Below, one piece after another: positions 24,967 through 36,626 of a stretch of DNA of 64,000 nucleotides. A program made the translations under genes and the position numbers. Source of the stretch: Guillardia theta CCMP2712 (lineage: Eukaryota; Cryptophyceae; Pyrenomonadales; Geminigeraceae). Every line of letters begins with the position of its first letter. Position 1 is the first letter of the stretch. The notes below the pieces were generated by a model, which saw only the letters and a program-made list of their open reading frames with translations, had not been told where the DNA came from and did not search any database. Where the stretch lies: NCBI RefSeq assembly GCF_000315625.1, contig NW_005434671.1:538078-602077 (forward strand), in the 5' to 3' direction.

Positions 24967-25972
24967 CACTGCCAGCCACGAGGTCAATATGTCCTGCTGC
25001 AAGGAGCTCGCTTCCAACAGAATGGACCAAGTGAGCTATGGTTTTGTCTGAGTGAAATGAACGTGCATAGTCTGGAAATCACATGTTCTTCCTACCCACC
25101 TAATCCATGTATCATTCTTCAGCTTCGTCTACCCTGCTCGAATCATTGATTTTGCCTCTGAGTCTCCTCCCCCTCCCCTCTCCCCTCCTCTCTTCTCTCT
25201 TCTCTCTTCCCCCCCCTCTCTCTCCCTCCTTTCACTTCTCTCTCACACGCTCCCTCCCTCCCTCCCTCCTCCCTCCTCCCTCTCCCCTCTCTCCTCCTCT
25301 CTCCTCCTCTTCCCTCCCCTCCTCCCATTATCTCTTCTATTTCCCTCCCTCTCTCCTCTCCCTCCATCCTATTCCCAGCATTACTATCCCTGTGACGAAT
25401 CGGCCTTGAGTCTCGTCAGTTACCCACCGTTGCGTGCAGGTTCGATCCGTAACCGTTGTAACTGTTCCCCTTTGCGGCCCAACCAGATTCTTGATGGCTC
25501 AACTAGCGGGGGACGTGAAGAGGAGTCGAGGGGTGGACATGGCAGAGGGAGGGAGGGAAAGAAGAGACGCGAGGAAGAGCAGGCGGAGTGGAGGAGGAGC
25601 AGACAAGATGAGGAGAAGGGATGAAGGAGACGGGAGGAGCAGGGGAGGAAGCCGAGGGCGGGAGGAGGAGGAACCGACCAGGACTACGGGGAGAGTAGCA
25701 AGAGATCTAGATTGAGGTCAGGGATACGAAGCCAAGAGAGTTGGGAATGTGAAGTTTTCCATGTGTTCTGACAGAGGAAGGAAAGTTCAAGGTTAGTAGA
25801 CACGAGTAGTGTCGAGGTTCCTTCAGCGCCACTTCGCCTTGGCATGCTAGGGTGGTCCCATGACCTGGGCCCAAGTTCAACGGTAGAGTCTGACGGCAGG
25901 ACATGAACAGCACGAGTCTGTGACCGACCCTTGATCGTGACACGCTCCTTCCTCTCAGGTGCATCTGCCAGC
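24967..25972. other. Head-to-head spacer with a pyrimidine tract
   Basis: About 1 kb between the TPP2 and BtuF-like start codons. The stretch 25143-25370 is almost pure C/T with CTCC and CCCTCC runs, and 25510-25680 is purine-rich (GAGGAG, GGGAGG). No gene is supported. A CTCTCAG just before 25961 could be the acceptor of a 5' intron of the downstream gene. Confidence 0.6.
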
Positions 25973-28370
25973 ATGAGGATAGTGAGCCTGCTGCCTTCCG
26001 CCACTGAGATCCTGGCCCTCATCGGCGCCAAGGACATGCTGGTGGGCCGCAGCCATGAGTGCGACTTCCCTCCAGAGATCCTGAAGCTGCCGACCGTGAC
26101 CAACTCCCAGCTTGTCTTCCAGAGCTCTGCTCAGATCGACCAGGCCGTGCGGGAGTCCTCCAAGGCGGGGATAGACCTCTACGCTGTGGACGCGGACCTG
26201 CTGACGGCACTGAAGCCGGACCTGATCATAACCCAGGGCCTGTGCAGTGTGTGCTCCATCGATGGGACCAAGGTCCATCAGATCGTGAGGCGCATGGAGG
26301 TCCGTCCCAAGATCCTCGAGCTCAGTCCCAACACGCTGGAAGACGTTTTGCAGAACGTGGAGCAGGTCGGGGAGGCTGTGGGGCTGACAGATCGCGCTGC
26401 CGACGTGAAGCTCTACCTCAAGAAGCGAATAGAACTGGCGACGAAGACAGCAGAAGAAGGGAGGAAGAAGAGTGTCCATCCAGTCAACGTCGCCTTCCTT
26501 GAGTGGCTGAACCCCTTGTATATTGGGGGGCACTGGACACCGCAGCTGATAGAGATGGCAGGAGGCGAGCAGAAGCTGCACAACACAGCGAGGCAGAAGG
26601 AGGTGGGATTCAAGTCCTATGCCATCTCGCAGGAGGCAGTCACTCAGTCCGATCCTGACGCGATCATCATCGCCCCTTGCGGCCTAGACCTCGGTGCGAC
26701 TGAGACTGAGATCGCGAACCTGGTGCATGACCAAGACTCCGAGTGGTCGCGATGGTTCTGCGAGCTCAGAGCTGTGAAGGGGAAGCGCGTGGCTCTGGTG
26801 GACGGCAGTCAAATGTTCAACCGTCCCGGCCCGCGACTTGTCGATGCTCTCGAGTGGTTGTCCTCCTTCCTCTACCCCGACGCTCAGCAGCTCAATCCCA
26901 TCCGAAGCAGGTGAGGAATCTGCTGCCTCTCCTCTCTCAGATTCCGTGCAGTCGCTTTCCCTGGAAGGTGATGGAGCTCGCCAACCTGCCCAAGAAAGCT
27001 TGTCTCGCAACCTCGTCAGGCGACAAGGAGCAGCGAGATTCGCGTTCAGATCGGTACTCCTCGCCAGGTGTTGGGCACGCACAAGGTTGGAGCTTTCCTC
27101 TCGAGTGACTGTCTTGCAGTTGGAGGGTTTGGGCAGGACATTGAAGACTGTCACCGGCTGGCGATGGAGGTCTGAAGTTCAGTTCCCTGCTCAGGATGAG
27201 TGAGACGGCAGGCGGGGGAGGATATGTACACAGATCCTCGAACAGGCTTCATGGTCTTCACTGAGATGGCGGCTCTCAAGCGAGGAAGCTGCTGTGGCCG
27301 AGGGTGTCGACACTGCCCGTACGGGCATTGGAACGTGCAGGTACCCGGAGGAGGAAGCTGTCGCTCTTTGACTTCCGGCATGCAGAAGTTTCAAGACAGG
27401 AAGAACGTCGTTCGCAGGCCCACCCTCCTCCCACCTGTGCAGGCGAAGAGCAAGACGTTCTCGAGCTTGACCTTTGTCTTCTGGAGTGGCGGGAAGGACT
27501 CGTACATGGCGTACCTCTCGCATTGCTCTGCCATCGCTTCCACTTCGTCCGAAGCTCACGTGAGTGCTGCTCTTGCTTGCCATGGATGGCCGCTGAGTCG
27601 TGACAGGACAACGAAGTCATCCTCCTCACCACCTTTAACTCCTCCACGGGCATCATTCCCGAGCAGGATCTGCCGATTCAGAAGATCATGGATCAGGCCA
27701 AGGCTCTCGGAGTGAAGCTGCTGCTGGTCCCCCTGCCGGAGAACTGCGACAACGGTCTGCCCTCCTACCTCCCTGCATCGTCTCCCCTCCTCTTCTCACC
27801 ATTCCTGATGCACTCTCATCTCCCTCTCTTTCCTCATGCAACTTGGGTTCAGACGTGTACGTCACGCACATCCTCGAAGCCGTGGATCACGTTCTCGACA
27901 CTCTCGGCATCTCGACAAGCAAGCGGTCATGACAGACGAGTACTAAGGCGCTTCTGATTACTGCACCAGGTCTCAAGCTGTTCAGTTTGTGTTTGGCGAT
28001 TTGCATCTTCAAGACATCCAGCAATGGCGGAGGCAGAAGTTTGAAGGTGACCTCGCGTCGCCATGTAACCTTGTGACCGCCCGCATAGCAAGCGAAGGCA
28101 TCCCGTGCAAGTTCCCACTGTTCGACAAGGACTACAATGACCTGATGGACTTGCTCTGGCAGAAGCCCGTGAGCTCAAGTACCCTCGAGGAACCAGAACG
28201 CTGAGGTGTCTTGCCAGGTCACAGTGAAGATCAGCAGCGTCTGCTCCTCCCAGAGCTCCTTGAAAGTCGGCCAGACGTTCGACCGCGAGCTTGCGGAGCA
28301 GCTTCATGCCCGTGGAGAAGTCGATGCGTTTGGGGAGAAGGGCGAGTTCCACACGGAAGTCGTGCTGTGA
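25973..28370 (+). CDS. Candidate fusion: BtuF-like binding protein, DUF5522-like motif, PP-loop ATPase
   Basis: The first part (25973-26910) starts MRIVSLLPSATEILALIGAK and continues LVGRSHECDFPPEI, with a mid-domain helix and VNVAFLEWLNPLYIGGHW. This is the fold of cobalamin/Fe-siderophore substrate-binding proteins (BtuF-like), without a signal peptide. Its apparent stop lies inside a good donor (CGAAGCAG|GTGAGG), suggesting the protein continues. An exon at about 27060-27165 (VLGTHKVGAFLSSDCLAVGG) joins in phase to GEDMYTDPRTGFMVFTEMAA and KRGSCCGRGCRHCPYGH, a Cys-rich DUF5522-type motif. It has no ATG of its own. Next come FVFWSGGKDSYMAYLSHC (PP-loop), ILLTTFNSSTGIIPEQDLPI, FGDLHLQDIQQWRRQKFEGD and the C-terminal EKGEFHTEVVL, characteristic of DUF71/Dph6-type ATP-pyrophosphatases. 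One gene is my preferred model; two or three adjacent genes are the alternative. Substrate unknown. Confidence 0.7.
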
Positions 28371-28477
28371 GAGCCAACGACAGGGTTCTCCTGCGCGATC
28401 TCAGTCATTTATTCCACAATCAATTCATCCCTCCTTGTTATTCATTCTTTCACACTAGTGTTACAGCGGTTTTCCGT

Positions 28478-30251
28478 TTAGAAGTCCGACTCGCGAGACC
28501 CCGATCGATCTCTCCTCTCCCTCTGCCCGTTGGCGTTGTCATGTCTCTCCTTGGCCTTCTGGTATGCCATCTTCGCTCGCTCGAGATACGCTCCCTGCTC
28601 AACAACGGTAAGAAGCTGTGGGGGAGTGCGCAAGTCTGCTCACGTCATCCTCGTCTTCGCTATTGTACATGTGAGGCTGGCTGTTGAGCGGGGGAATGGC
28701 CTGCTGTGTCCGATTCAGTCCCAGCACGACCAACTCTTCCTCAACAGACCTTCTTCGGCAGGCTCTGGCAGAACTCGCTGAACTCCTCGTCGTCATGGTC
28801 ACCCACAGGTCCCTCACGCTCCTGTCAGACATTCAGCTCAAGGCAAGAGAACCTCCGACATGCTCACGTTCTCCCACGAATGGGCAGACGCCTGCAGACT
28901 GCCCCACGCGGGATGATCATTGAGGTGCATGCCAGGGCTCTTGCGGGTCGAGTAGGCCGTCCTTGGGGTCATGGGCGAGCGGCTGGGAGATCCAGGAGTC
29001 TTATCCTTCCTAGATAGAGACTTGCGGATCTTGGACTGAAGGTTTGACTCGACCTCGCCGTCCTGGTAAGCCGCTTCATCGTAGTACATCTTGGGAGACT
29101 GCTGGAGTGCATCAAGTTCAGACACTGGGAGGCGGAGAGCGATCTATCACTCACGCTTACGGCGGGCTTGCGCTTTTGCTTCTCTTCAGATCGATGTGTG
29201 GTGACAACCTTGCTAAACTTTGCGAAATCATCCTCGTCGATACCAGATTCAATTAGCTTCTTGTCGAAGTACATCTTGAAGTAGAGCAGAGCAAAGCCGT
29301 ACACTGTACAACAACCACGTCTCAGCGCACGAGAGTAGAATGTCAACTCGACAAACGAGGAAGCTGCACTCACCAGATTTCGCAATCACATCCAAGATGC
29401 AGTGGAAAATGTGATTGATGTCGTTTGAGATGACATTGGCCGCTCTGTATGAGAGAAGCCACAGCAGGGGGAACAGGAGCCAGATTCCTAAGGCGACGTC
29501 AGCGGCTGATTCAGAGACTCTCTCAGGACGTGACTCACCGAAGTAGATGAAGACTGCCGTCTTCAAGTGCCTGCGAGCCATGGTCAGCCGCCCGTCAGCC
29601 GCCCGTCCAATTGCTTACTTGAGACTCTGCTTGGCGTTGCTGTCACGGGCGCACAGCGTGAAGAAGTCGAGTCTCTGCCTGACGATGGACAAGATGAAGA
29701 CGTACGTGAAGGTGAACAGGACCATTCCCATGGCGAACCAGCAGTAGGAGAACGGAGCTACTGCCAAACTGCAAGCCACCGCGATCACGAGGCACGTGAA
29801 CACCAGGACCGCGCTAGAAATCTTGTACGGGGCATCAAGACACCAGAGCAGGTCCAAGGTAAGGAGGGGGCAGGTGGTGCAGTAGTCGACGTAAGGGATG
29901 ACTGTCAAAGGAGCGAAACCATTGTCGTTGGAGTGCGATTGCAATACCTTGGCGAAATAGGCAAGCGCACACCTGGCAGGAAAAATGTTACCCACCTTCG
30001 TCTCACTCGTTCCCGCCAATCTCACCAGAGATTGATAAAGACTGTAAGCATGTTCTGTTCCTTGAAACCATTGTAGAAGGACTCTGTACCACTGCAGGGA
30101 CGGGTGTAAGAACAGCAGCAGCAGTTTGCACAAGAAAGGATCACCCGGGGCCCTTGTATCGGAGAGAAATCACCAGCAAAATAATAAACGAGGCCGAGAT
30201 GGCAAGAAAGGAGATCCAGTTGGCGGTGATAACAGCGCTGCTCGCAACCAT
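28478..30251 (-). CDS. Microbial (type I) rhodopsin, bacteriorhodopsin-like channelrhodopsin type
   Basis: Seven-helix retinal protein from several exons. Helix A: ANWISFLAISASFIILLV. Helix B follows KEQNMLTVFINLW and joins in phase to CALAYFAKVLQ. Helix C is VIPYVDYCTTCPLLTLDLLW. Aligned to bacteriorhodopsin it keeps Asp85, Thr89, Pro91 and Asp96 (a DTD set), but Arg82 is Pro, Trp86 is Tyr and Thr90 is Cys. Helix F is IWLLFPLLWLLSYRA, and helix G is IFHCILDVIAKSGYGFALLY with the Asp212 equivalent and the Schiff-base Lys in DVIAK. A charged cytoplasmic tail of more than 150 residues follows over several exons, ending GQRERRDRSGSRESDF at 28478. The DTD set fits the cation-conducting bacteriorhodopsin-like channelrhodopsins of cryptophytes rather than chlorophyte or anion channelrhodopsins (family knowledge); conductance is inferred. 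The start Met is the first before helix A. Phases support A-B, B-C and F-G junctions. Confidence 0.88.
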
Positions 30252-31638
30252 CGTGTGCAGACTTTGCCAACGACGACTGGGCACTTACAAACTGAGGGTA
30301 AAACCGAGACGAGCAGACACGGCTGGGGAGAGGGAAGGGCAAGAGCTGAGACGGCAGGGAGGAGGTTGAAGTACGAGAGCAGTAGGTCGGAGAGACTGCT
30401 GGAAGAGAGGAGGAGGAGGAGGAGCAGGCAAGCGAGTGGGTGCCGTCGACGAGGACGAAGCAGACGGGTGGACGTGGGACCAAATAATGGAATTGGGCCA
30501 GAGGGGACAATGACTAGAGGGTCCTAGGAGAAGTAGGACCAGAAGTCTATCTTTAAAAATCTACCTCTGCTATGACCCAGTGGGTAGGGGTCCTCTAAGA
30601 GTCGTAACGAGAGAATGGGGCAGTGATACCTCCACCCCCTCATAATCCTAAAAGAGAGAGAGATTAAAGGGGTAGGGTCAGTGTGAATGACACTAAGAAA
30701 GGGGCAATCTTAGGTCAACGGGGGTGGGATGTCACGTCACGGGTACTCAGATGCTAGAAACCTGTGGTAGGGATGAGGTGGGGTCTGTGGCATGGGAGCC
30801 ACAATGGGGGGTAGGGTATAGTTTTGACTGGAAGGGCTGAGGGGAAAAAAAGTCCTGGAGGCGGAGGGGGAGGGGGAGGGGTAGTTGCCGTTGTAGGAGG
30901 AGAAAGGCTGAAACGGTCGGGTCAACAATTATTGAAAGAGGGGTGGGGTGAAAGACGACTGGCAGTCAAGTGCTCACTTAATAGTTGCTAGGACCTGAAA
31001 TGGTAGGGGGGTGCCTAGCAGAATGCAAAATTGGGGGGCCATGATTTTCAGATCAAATCGCCCCCTTCCGAGTAAAGAGATCTGGAACGTTGCGTTCTCA
31101 ACCGTGATGTGATCTGAATCGATGTACTCAACAGGGTGTACCCCACCCATCAAATCCTTAGGGGTCAAAAGTGGGTTTATGGCGCTGAAGGGGCTCAAAC
31201 GCAGCGATTCTGGGGGGCCCGAGAGCTCACTATTATGAGGGGTACTGCCTGCCTCAGTCGGTGAGGGGTGGGGTCTGTGGGGTTGTCCTCGTACTGATTC
31301 TTTAACTTAACTTTGGCCCAGTGAGTCCGTGACCGCGCATCGTGGGACCCCGCAACTCCGAGGGGCTAAACACTGAGAACTCGGAGGCTCGGAACTCGGG
31401 CCGCTGGCCGGGCCCGGCCGGGCCCGTTCACTGGTGGCCCGGTCGGCCCGGCACCGCCGGGCACTGACCGGGGTAAAACGAGGCACCGCGGCCCGCCGCA
31501 CAGCCGGTAGCAAACGGGTAGGAGAAGAGTATTAATTGACTTCTGCCTTCATAATATTCAATAGAAAGATACTGAGGCGGACTGGTGTACCTAATTAAAG
31601 GGTGTGATCACGGGGCAGCATTTGAAGTTTCGTCCACC
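30252..31638. other. Head-to-head intergenic island between rhodopsin and glycosyltransferase
   Basis: No supported gene. From about 30530 to 31290 the + strand is G-rich, with repeated GGGGTAGGG, GGGGTGGGG and GGGGTCTG words and few C runs. From about 31340 to 31510 a GC-rich block of GGCCCGG, GGGCCC and CCGG words follows, then AT-richer sequence to the ATG at 31639. The first 270 bp are purine-rich and may include the rhodopsin 5'UTR. Confidence 0.75.
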
Positions 31639-33343
31639 ATGCTGAAGATTGTGATTGTGGTGGCGCTGTTGGCGACGGGGACGGGGAAGACATGGAGCGA
31701 AGGAGAGCGGATACACGAGAACCACCTGAGATCTCGCACATCACCTGCCCTCTCATGCTGCATCCTGCTACAGCCAACCTCGCTGTTCGTCTCGTACTCA
31801 CCTGCGGTGAACGTGGAGGTCGGGGTATCGGAGCAGTGCGCAAGCGGGAAGAGGGAGTCAAGGCTGGATGTCAACGGACAGACTGTCAGCCAGGTTGTGT
31901 GCCCCTCTCGCTTCACTGTGAACTTGGAGCAGCATGGCCTGTACAACCTCACGCTCAGTGAGGCCAGCGGGGCAAAGAGCTCAGTGAGTTTCTTTGTGGC
32001 CCACAAGGATTTCTCTAATGAGCGGATATGGAGCCCTGCCAGCCTGTCCCTTCACTCTGATCAGAACAGGCCGCACGATGACGGGAAGGAGTGCGTAGAG
32101 GGGGCTGATACAAAGTTCTGGGTGTTCGTAGCTGCATGGAATGCAGCAAGATGGGTGAACACGACACTGTCAAGTCTTCGCCAACAGACCCACTGTAACT
32201 TCTTCTGTGTTGTTGTGGACGACGCGTCAACAGACAGTACGAGCTCGGTCGTGCAGGAGATGATACGGGGGGACGAGAGGTTTCTGCTGCTGGGGAGGTA
32301 GTGCTCCTTGACTTGATTCAGGTTCACCTTAATGAACAACAACAAGAGGCTCGGGGCGGCTCGGAACTTCTTCCAGCACATCTCCGAGCACACAAGCCGC
32401 ATGAGCGATGAAGATGTGATCGTGTTCCTCGACGGAGATGACTGGCTCGCCGACCAGAACGTCCTTCTCCACCTGGCTGAAGACTACTACCGAAACACGA
32501 GCTGCTGGATGACCTACGGAAGCCTAGGTCGAAGGAGGGGGTGGGTGGGGGGGGGGCATGAGGAGGAGGAAGAGGTGGTGGTAGTGGTGGTGGTGGTGGT
32601 GTGGTGGTGGTGGTGGATGAGCAGGAGCAGGAGCAGGAGGAGCAGGAGCAGGAGGATGCTCACCGTGCTCTCAGTCTACTTCCCGCATGGCATCGCCTCT
32701 ATCTCTCCTCCTTTCCCACCGAGTGTTGTGCAGTCCTCCTCCTACCGGGCAAACTTGCAGGCTCGTGCTTTTCTCCCCACTGACTTGCTAGCAGAAGTTC
32801 GAGTGGATCAGCACGCACCTCCGAACCGTCAAGTTCAAGGTCTGGAGGAACCTACGAGAAGAAGACTTCAGGTGCTCGCCGGCCCCTGTCCCCTGCTACT
32901 CCCCCTGCTGACGCCCCAGCAGGGGGCCCGAAGGGCGCTTCCTTGACATGACTGTCGACATGGCCATAATGTTCCCGTCCCTCGAGATGGTGCGTGTCCC
33001 ATGGCTCTGTGCGGCAACGCTGAGGAGCGACAGGCGGCAGGACGAGCTTGTGCTGTGCAACGCGTGATGTACGTGTACAACATGGCGAACGAGCACAATG
33101 ACTTCCGCGTCAGTGAGAAGCGACAGCTGGTAGATACCAGCTCCTCCATCCCTGGACCTCACTCCCCTTGCTACCCTCCCGCCTCCTCCCTCCCTCTCCC
33201 TCCCTCTCCCTCCCTCTCCCTCCCTCTCTTGTTTCCTTCCGCCATTGGGATTTCAAGACCATCTTCACGTGTAATGCATTCCACAGCAGCTCGAACACTT
33301 CATTCGCAACAAGCCCAGCTACAAGCCGCTGTTATGGTGGTAG
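31639..33343 (+). CDS. GT2-type (GT-A fold) glycosyltransferase with signal peptide
   Basis: The protein opens with a hydrophobic leader, MLKIVIVVALLATGTGKTW, indicating entry to the secretory pathway. After about 140 residues of unknown function comes the GT-A nucleotide-sugar fold: KFWVFVAAWNAARWVNTTLS, then CVVVDDASTDSTSSVVQEMI, and in the next exon NKRLGAARNFFQHISEHTSR. The DXD-type metal site is VIVFLDGDDWLADQNVL. Later exons give KFEWISTHLRTVKFKVWRNL, PEGRFLDMTVDMAIMFPSLE and MYVYNMANEHNDFRVSEKRQ, typical of the acceptor half of family 2 enzymes. The last exon ends LEHFIRNKPSYKPLLWW. Introns hold low-complexity GGT/GAG sequence (32540-32660) and a 12-bp pyrimidine repeat (33185-33230). 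The acceptor substrate is unknown, and the junction near 33040 is unresolved. The stop lies 29 bp from that of the opposing Patched-like gene. Confidence 0.72.
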
Positions 33344-33372
33344 ATTTCAGCCTACAGGAGAGGGGGCAGGGA

Positions 33373-36300
33373 TCATCCGCTGCCATACTCCCCTGCCAAC
33401 TTGGGCTCGTCTATCACGATCTCAGCCTCCCCCTCCTGGGTTACTTCCACTCTCTGAACGGTAGATTGGAACGATAGCTCCTGATCTTCCACTAGAGTCG
33501 TCGGTTTGTCTTCCAGCGCTGGACCCAGCACAGGCCCGAAGTATCCCAAGAAGACAGGCAAGAAAACCACAGCATGAATCCCGCCAAGAAACAGAACGGT
33601 GAAGAGAATCTGGAGAAGCCAGACGGGTTAACGATCTCCCAGCTATACGCCTCCTCAGCACAAAACTCACGGAGAAGAAGGAGGCGAAGATTCTGCTCTT
33701 GGATCCCACCAGAGGGAGCAGTGCGATCATGGTTGAAAGATCAGCTGCTAGGATTGGCATCCCGATCCTCTCCAGCGCGTCAATGGCCTGACAAGCATAA
33801 GTGAGCGGTTTTGAGGACGGTCAGGCCAACCATCAGCTTCCGCCGCGTGCTTGCGCTCGTGTCTCCCCCTGCACCGGCTCGGCTTGACATGAAGGCGTGG
33901 ATGTAGTGTGCCACGTTGTCGATGGAAAAGCCGATGGCCAAAACCTGCCGTCTTTCAGTGGAGCCGCAAGCAGAGAGGGGAGGAGGGGAAGGAGCTCTGA
34001 TCGCGGAGAGAGCAGAGAGAGGAGATTCATGGGGAAGGTGGGTAGGGGGGTGGGAGGAGGGCAAGCATCGTTACGAGGTCTATCATGGAGATCGTCTCTA
34101 TCCTCAGGTTGGAGATCAGGGTCATGCTCGCCAAAGTGCCGACCTAACGAACGTCAGCAAAGGAGCAGCAGCAGCAGCAGCAGCAGGAAGGGGCCCACCA
34201 GAATCATGGAAACGACGATCATGGCAACAACACAGAGGATCTGCCACCAAGGAACGAGTGAGACGACCAGGATCGGCGATGCTTCTGTCACCGGATGAGG
34301 AATGATGATGACGGTAACCAAGAAGCAGGCAGCGGCCTGCACCAGACCGTGAGCAGCAGCGAATAGCAGCAGCTTCCGTCAGCACAGCAGCAGCAATAGC
34401 GGGCATCAGGGCGTTACCGCATAGACAAGGTTCAAGATGGTCTGTGTCACAATGATGGCTGAGGCTTCGAAGAAGACGAACGTGTTGTCCACATCGACAG
34501 TGAGCGGGCGGTCGTGCAAGTCGTGCGGGAAGTTGTCGTCAAGAATGCTTCTGATCTTCTTGAGACAAGGGACGCCAGTCTTGTCCCCGCTCGTGGTCTT
34601 GGGAGGTATCTGCCTCACCCTGAAGCGACTCATCAGCATCCTCCACTCCGACGGCTTGTCCTTGTCAATCACGAAGTCTGGCTGAAATATTTCTCCGGCA
34701 CCCTCCAGCCACGTTCGCAGCTCCTCCTTGAAGGCTGGTCCGTTCAGATCCTCCGGCCTCACTCCTTTATTGGTCTCGTACTGGTTGAAATCTCGCAGCC
34801 ATAGCCCGTTGCGTTCGCGGAGGAAGCAGGCATCGTCTTCGATCGTGGCTACCACGCGCAGGAGCTTATCCCTTTCTGCCCGAACGCTCAGGTCGGAGGA
34901 GTGAGCAGGAACAGCAACGGTGTACAAAGGACCGACACTGTTGAACAGCCTGAAGTTCTGCGTCACAAACGTCGTCCAGTAAGAGTCCGAGGAGGCCAGG
35001 TCTCGCAGGTCCAGCCCGGTCCCGACATTCGCTGCCCCGTACAGTGCGATCCCGAGGTAACCCGCGAAACCGAGGAGAACCAGGGCTGCGACTTTGGGTT
35101 GGAGGAGGAACGCGCCGTAGCCCGCCGCGAACCGTGTCACGTACGCCGTCTCAGGCTGAGTCCTGCAGTCCCCCTCGGCATTGAGGTAGCTGGTGCTGGC
35201 GGGGCTTGCCTGGCTGTCGTAGCGCGGGGACCAGAGGACGCCCCTCCCTAGCAGCAGCCACCACCAGGAGAGCTGGCAGTACTCGCGATGAGCATCGAGG
35301 GCCATGAAGGCTCCGAAGAAGAGGAGCTGGTGGACGAAGAGGAGGATAACCCCGGAAGCCGCGTACGCACAGAAGCCTTGCACAGCAGGGAAGCTGCTGG
35401 AGGCTCCCACGGCGAAGGCAATGAAGTCGGTGATGGAGGTGAAGAAGATTGACGTGCCAGCGGTCTTGAAGGTCAGGAACATCCGCTGCTGCACGCTCGC
35501 ATCGGCTGGGAGGTGCGCAGCAGAGTAGTGGTACGCCTGCACGAGCACGAACGAGTCGTCCACTCCAAGCCCCAGCAGCAGGAAGGAGACGAAGGCAACG
35601 ACGGGGTTGTACTTGACCCTGCAGTACCCCATGAGCCCGAAAGCGCTTCCGATGGCCAGGAAGACGGACAGGCAGGCGCAGAGGCCAAGAGCGCCCTTGG
35701 ACGCGACCCTGTCCATGAAGGAGTGCATGACGACGAAGGCGAAGAGGGATACGGCGACGAAGGAGATTACCAGGAGGATCGTGTCGCCGCTGGTGCTCTT
35801 GGACAACTCCATCTGGCTCGATCTCGATATCTCGTACGCGATCTTGAAGCGACAGGAGGGAGGCAAGCTCTGGCTGGCCGACTCGATCAGATCCAAGAAG
35901 GAGTTCTCCCACAGATTCGAAACCTCAGCTGACACCTCTGTGCTGAGTTGATAGTAAAGCTTCCACCCCTCAACCCGCTGCAACCTGCTACCATTCGCAG
36001 AGGTCTCCCGTCCTCCCGCAAACGTGGCTACAGGGATGTCCCCGTAAGGGGTCAAGGAGAGCCACGTAGGAGGCAAGTTGAAGATCTCTGAGTCCTTGAG
36101 CTCCACGACTCCGACGAACTTGCAAGAGTCTGGATACCCAGGCAACTTGAACCGTTGGCACACGTCCTTGAAGGCAACCTTGCCCTCCCCATCTGCCGAT
36201 GAGGCGTTTCGAACCTCCATCCTCACGATAGCCTCGTGGATGCTCCTTATCTGCCCGATCGTCTCCGCGTCCAGCAGGTTTCCTCCCTCCTCCTTTGAGT

Positions 36301-36626
36301 AGAGCACCACCTGACTGCCATGCTCCGGCTCAGCAACAAGTTGAGGTAAAGAAGCAATGGTTTCACCTGTATCGGGCTGCCTTGCGACTAGTTGGGAAAT
36401 ATTTTCGGTACAGGTCTCTCTCTTCTCTTGCTCTGTTGCCTTTGGAAGGCGAGTACAGCACCTCCGCTGAGTTCTCTGCCTCGATCATCTTTGTCCCGTA
36501 CAGCAGGCTGAAGCATATGGCGAGAGAGAGCAATATCGACCGAGCAGGGTAGACTGCAACGTAGAGCCCGACCCCTCCAAAGAAATCAGAGAGTTTCTCC
36601 TCCATGTAGATCACAGCGGAGTTCAT
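33373..36626 (-). CDS. Patched-like RND transporter with sterol-sensing domain
   Basis: Exon 1 starts MNSAVIYMEEKLSDFFGGVG and has the first membrane helix (SILLSLAICFSLLYGTKM) followed by a luminal domain. The long second exon carries a five-helix sterol-sensing domain: DTILLVISFVAVSLFAFVVM, LGLCACLSVFLAIGSAFGLM, VVAFVSFLLLGLGVDDSFVL with the family 'G.G.DD.F' motif, and TSITDFIAFAVGASSS. The second half of the pseudo-repeat is in smaller exons: GFSIDNVAHYIHAFMSSRAG, PILAADLSTMIALLPLVGSK and GGIHAVVFLPVFLGYFGPVL, ending DEPKLAGEYGSG at 33373. Patched/NPC1-related proteins move sterols or other lipids using cation gradients (family knowledge). Two halves of six helices are expected, and the exons seen account for them. 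No Hedgehog system is implied in a protist. Spliced length is about 950 residues. Confidence 0.85.

Noticed and set aside
30530-31290. Possible non-coding RNA or transposon in the G-rich intergenic tract
   Set aside because: I could find no terminal repeats, target-site duplication, reverse transcriptase or transposase remnant, nor a stable RNA motif, and the composition alone explains the pattern.
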